The notes beneath the pieces were generated by a model. The model did not search any database, was not told the DNA's origin, and saw only the letters and a program-made list of their open reading frames with translations. Of a DNA stretch of 64,000 bases, positions 61,121 to 64,000 are shown one piece after another. Every line of letters starts with the position of its first letter. Within the stretch, counting starts at the first letter, position 1. The stretch is from Saccharopolyspora gloriosae (GTDB taxonomy: Bacteria; Actinomycetota; Actinomycetes; Mycobacteriales; Pseudonocardiaceae): NCBI RefSeq assembly GCF_022828475.1, contig NZ_CP059557.1, positions 3,953,470-4,017,469 of the forward strand, written 5' to 3'. The position numbers and the translations under genes were made by a program.

Positions 61121-61759
61121 TCAGGCCCCCGAGAACACCAGCCGAGCGCGCGTTCCCCGCAGTGGTGCCGAGTCCAGGTGCAGCCGTGCCCCGCATTCCC
61201 GCGCCAGCCCCGTGACGATGCCCAGCCCTAGCCCGGAAGCACCGCCGGGGCCGCGACCGAAACCCGGACCGTCGTCGACGATCTCCACGGTGACCGTGCC
61301 CGGCCCGTCGTCGGGAGCCGGATGGCGGGTGATGCCCAGTTCGACGACACCGCCCGGTCCAGCCGCCCGCATCGCGTTGTCCACCAGGTTCGACAGCATC
61401 CGCCACACCGCGGTCTCGTCCGCCTGCACCAGCACCGGACCGCCGGGGCGCACCCGCAGCGCCGGTGCGCCTGCGCGAGCGCGGGCGGTGGCGAGCCGGG
61501 CGAGCAGGCCGCGCAACTCGACCGGTGCCGCCTCGGCGGGCTCCGCACCGGAGGCGACCAGGTCCAGCAGCCTCGCCAGTTCCCGGCTCAGCACCTCCAA
61601 CCGGGCCATGGCCGCCGGTGGCAGCTCACCGTCGGCGCGCATCCCCTCCGCCAAGTACGACACGGCCGCCAAGCCGTGTCCCAGGTCGTGCAGCAAGCCG
61701 CGCTGGCACCGCTCCGCGCCGGGCGGTGCAGGCGCGGGCAAGGATTCGGTTCGCACCAC
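61121..61759 (-). CDS. Soluble sensor-less histidine kinase
   Basis: 212 aa. Residues 20-40 hold the phospho-acceptor region QRGLLHDLGHGLAAVSYLAE (His24 or His28). The HATPase domain follows: WRMLSNLVDNAMRAAGPGG (N box), EIVDDGPGFGRG (G1) and SGLGLGIVTGLA (G2). No membrane segment and no sensor domain. Input must come from a partner protein or be intracellular. Paired with the LuxR response regulator. Confidence 0.83.
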   Translation of the reverse strand: MVRTESLPAPAPPGAERCQRGLLHDLGHGLAAVSYLAEGMRADGELPPAAMARLEVLSRELARLLDLVASGAEPAEAAPVELRGLLARLATARARAGAPALRVRPGGPVLVQADETAVWRMLSNLVDNAMRAAGPGGVVELGITRHPAPDDGPGTVTVEIVDDGPGFGRGPGGASGLGLGIVTGLARECGARLHLDSAPLRGTRARLVFSGA

Positions 61760-61871
61760 CGCTCCCCTCCGCTCCGAGATGACGTGACCGGACTGCCTCC
61801 GGCCGTGCTATCCGGCTCTTCGCGGCGACGGTGTCCGCATGTTGCAGTCTCATACCTTCAGGGGATGACGG

Positions 61872-63056
61872 TCACCGCAGGTCACGGATGTTTCCTGGCG
61901 GTTCCACGACGGCGCCGGACGGCTTTGCCCCGGTGGCGGACGGCGTCACCGGGTCCCGGTAGGCGGCGGCCAGCTCCGCCGCGAGCGCGGCCTCGGTGTG
62001 CACGCCCGCGATCCGAGCGCGGGCGGCTGCGGCGAGTCCCGCCGCCCACGGCGGGTCCGCCAGCAGGCTCGCGACGGCCGAGCCGAGCAGGTCCGGGCGA
62101 GCCGGTGGGACGAGCAGTCCCGTCACCCCCGGCACGATCACGTCGCCGATCGCGTTCACCGCCGTGGCCACCACCGGCACGCCACCGCTCATCGCCTCCA
62201 CCACCGCCAGCGGCAGTCCCTCGTAGCGGCTGGACTGCACGAACACGTCGAATGCCTGCACCAGTTCGGCCGCGTCGGGGCGGTCCCCGGCCAGCTCGAC
62301 GCGGACGCCGAGGCGGGCCGCCGCCGACCGCACCCGCGCGGCGCGTTCGCCGTCGCCGATCCACACGCCGATCACGTCCGGCCTGCGCAGCGCCGCCAAC
62401 GCGCGGACCCAGTCCTCCGGGGCCTTCTGGTAGACGAGCCTGCCGACCGCTCCGACGACGGTCGCCGCCGGTGGCAGTCCCAGCTCGCGGCGGGCCTGGC
62501 CGGGCCGGATCGGGACGGGGCGCACCGCGACTCCGGTGGTGCGCACTCGTTCCGGCGCGATGAGACCGCGCCGGACGGCTTCGACGGCCACGCCGGTGCC
62601 GACGCACAGCGCCACATCGGTGACTCCGCCCAGGGCGCGTTCCACCGCCAGGTAAGCCTGCCTGCGCGGTGCGCGCTGGAACTCGTGGAACGGGAAGCCG
62701 TGGTAGGAGTGCACGATCCGGGCCGCTCCGGCCCGGGCCGCCGCGACCCGGCCGAGCGCCCCGGCTTTCGCGCAGTGGGTGTGCACCACGTCGAACGAGC
62801 CGCGGCGCAGCAGCGCGGTGAGGCGTCGCAGCGCCCGCAGATCGTCGGCAGGGGCGATCGGGGCGCGCAGCGCCGGTTCGAGCACGGTCGCCAGTCCCGC
62901 GTCGGTGGCCTCCCGCAGCAACCGCCCACCGCTGCCGGTGATCACGGTGACGTCGAACTCGCGCGGATCCAGCCCCAGCGCCCCGCGCAGCGCCATCGCA
63001 CCCGCGCCGCCTTCGAGCCTGGTGATGATCGTGGCGACGCGCGGCCTGCGGCTCAT
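61872..63056 (-). CDS. Glycosyltransferase family 4
   Basis: 394 aa GT-B enzyme. The N-domain includes ATIITRLEGGAGAMALRGAL and VVHTHCAKAGALGRVAAARAG. The C-domain has VGAVGRLVYQKAPEDWVRAL and the E-x7-E motif in SSRYEGLPLAVVEAMSGGVP, diagnostic of GT4 retaining enzymes. Overlaps the response regulator by ATGA, so it is co-translated with it. It may make an exopolysaccharide or glycolipid under control of that regulator. Confidence 0.87.
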   Translation of the reverse strand: MSRRPRVATIITRLEGGAGAMALRGALGLDPREFDVTVITGSGGRLLREATDAGLATVLEPALRAPIAPADDLRALRRLTALLRRGSFDVVHTHCAKAGALGRVAAARAGAARIVHSYHGFPFHEFQRAPRRQAYLAVERALGGVTDVALCVGTGVAVEAVRRGLIAPERVRTTGVAVRPVPIRPGQARRELGLPPAATVVGAVGRLVYQKAPEDWVRALAALRRPDVIGVWIGDGERAARVRSAAARLGVRVELAGDRPDAAELVQAFDVFVQSSRYEGLPLAVVEAMSGGVPVVATAVNAIGDVIVPGVTGLLVPPARPDLLGSAVASLLADPPWAAGLAAAARARIAGVHTEAALAAELAAAYRDPVTPSATGAKPSGAVVEPPGNIRDLR

Positions 63057-63760
63057 CGGGGATCCGGCGGGGCGAGTTCCCCGGCGGAACCGGGTGGGGC
63101 CGCGTTGGTGCGCAGGCCCGCCGCTGCCGCCACGCTCACCGCCTCCAGCTGGGAGTGCACGCGCAGTTTCGCGAGGATGCTGCGGGTGTGCGTGCGGACC
63201 GTCTCCGCGGAGATCCGCAGTTCCTCCGCGATGCGGCTGCCGCGTTTGCCGTCGACCATGCCGCGCAGCACGTCGCGTTCCCGGTCGCTGAGCACGTCCA
63301 GCGGCCCGTCCCGCCGACCGGCGCGCACCACGTCCTCCCGCAACCGCACCAGGATCTCGCCGAGCACTTCCGGCGGGTACCACGCGTGCCCCGCGGACAC
63401 GCCGCGCAGCACGGTCGTCAGTTCCTCCACACCGCACTCCTTCGGCACCCAGCCCGCCGCTCCGGCCCGTGCCGCGTCCACCGCGCGCCGCCGGTCGAGA
63501 CCTCCGGTGAGCACCACGACCCGCACCTCGGGGCGCCGCGCTCGCACCGCCGCCACCAGGTCGCCGGTGGAGTGCACCGGGTCCACGTCGATGGTCACGA
63601 CGTCGGGGCGCAGCCGGTCCACCATCGCCGGCAGCTGCGGGTCGTCGGTGGCGCAGCGGCCCACCACCCAGATGTCGCCCGCTTCGGAGAGCCGGGCGCT
63701 CAGCGCCTCGGTGAGCATGAGGTGGTCGTCGACCATCAGCAGCCGCAGCACGTTCACCAC
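63053..63760 (-). CDS. LuxR-family response regulator coupled to a glycosyltransferase
   Basis: 235 aa from GTG 63760; GTG at 63757 or 63814 is possible. Receiver domain: LLMVDDHLMLTEALSARL, phospho-acceptor region PDVVTIDVDPV, AGAAGWVPKECGVEEL. The HTH is LDVLSDRERDVLRGMVDGKRGSRIAEELRISAETVRTHTRSIL in parts. No histidine kinase adjoins it directly; the soluble kinase at 61121 could serve both regulators. The stop overlaps the GT4 start. Confidence 0.85.
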   Translation of the reverse strand: MVNVLRLLMVDDHLMLTEALSARLSEAGDIWVVGRCATDDPQLPAMVDRLRPDVVTIDVDPVHSTGDLVAAVRARRPEVRVVVLTGGLDRRRAVDAARAGAAGWVPKECGVEELTTVLRGVSAGHAWYPPEVLGEILVRLREDVVRAGRRDGPLDVLSDRERDVLRGMVDGKRGSRIAEELRISAETVRTHTRSILAKLRVHSQLEAVSVAAAAGLRTNAAPPGSAGELAPPDPR

Positions 63761-64000
63761 CTCACCGTCGCGCCCGGACGTCCGGAAGTCCTCATCCAAC
63801 TGCGGGAGCACCACCGATTCGTCCCGGGACGACCGGGTGAACCTCCCGCATCCGTGTGCTGCCGAGCAGTGACCACCCGAGCGACCGGCACCGGCGAAGC
63901 TCAGCGCTCTTCCCGCGTGGACGCCGCTGTCGCCGAGCGAGCGCTCGAGACATCGGCCGCCACACCGCCCAGGGACGCGGCAACGCCGAGCCCTTACGCG

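Overview
The window is high-GC actinobacterial DNA, most likely from a Pseudonocardiaceae-type organism such as a Saccharopolyspora relative. This is an inference from the gene set. It has a complete yrbE/mce import operon, an Emb-type cell-wall arabinosyltransferase, an XRE(DUF5753)/DUF397 regulator pair, two PF04672 SAM-dependent methyltransferases, many TetR/AraC/IclR/LuxR regulators, GTG starts and strong GC bias at third codon positions. There is no tRNA, rRNA, CRISPR array, transposase or phage module.

Layout. 1-8.6 kb: an mce operon on the minus strand (yrbEA, yrbEB, mceA-F, Mce-associated protein) in which every junction overlaps. A divergent TetR gene follows, with a 26-bp palindrome between them. 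9.4-14.3 kb: a GarA-like FHA protein, a frameshifted nucleotidyltransferase, a small secreted protein, a TetR remnant, an SDR and a GH25 lysozyme. Then come three long inverted repeats and a strong terminator. 14.3-17.6 kb: the arabinosyltransferase. 17.7-24.6 kb: an operon of ABC permease, binding protein, ATPase, BisC-like molybdoenzyme and acyl-CoA-dehydrogenase-like flavoenzyme, headed by a cysteine-type leader peptide. 24.7-29.2 kb: FadD, AraC and an orphan MceA. 29.5-32.3 kb: a small Cys-rich protein, DUF397, XRE and a methyltransferase. 32.3-34.9 kb: a second leader-peptide operon with a binding protein and an LLM monooxygenase. 35-39.7 kb: USP, enoyl-CoA hydratase, dienelactone hydrolase, AEC transporter and a methyltransferase. 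39.9-44.7 kb: a glucarate catabolic cluster (IclR, MFS, GudD, KdgD). 44.9-53 kb: small regulators, hydrolases, an alkylation-repair operon (ogt, ECF sigma, ogt-like) and TetR. 53.5-64 kb: an M15 peptidase, BVMO, a broken pyruvyltransferase, an esterase, an acetolactate-synthase-like enzyme and a signalling/glycosyltransferase cluster.

Two signals stand out. First, a dispersed structured repeat occurs five times (near 23.3, 37.1, 42.3, 50.4 and 57.7 kb), almost always directly behind a stop codon. Its 17-nt stem arms differ between copies but change together so that pairing is kept, while the loop stays nearly identical. Three copies also carry an array of small GAA-loop hairpins. Second, two organosulfur operons 10 kb apart each begin with a 25-codon leader ORF (conserved HVDL and SALCRR). 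Each leader start lies exactly 6 nt after a -10 box that sits 18 nt from a -35 box, so both look leaderless and cysteine-responsive.

Several genes are broken by single-base changes (about 10.64, 46.89 and 49.27 kb, plus an in-frame TGA at 56.96 kb). They may be pseudogenes or sequencing errors. Coordinates of short sites were counted by eye and may be off by one, most likely near 57.7 kb.
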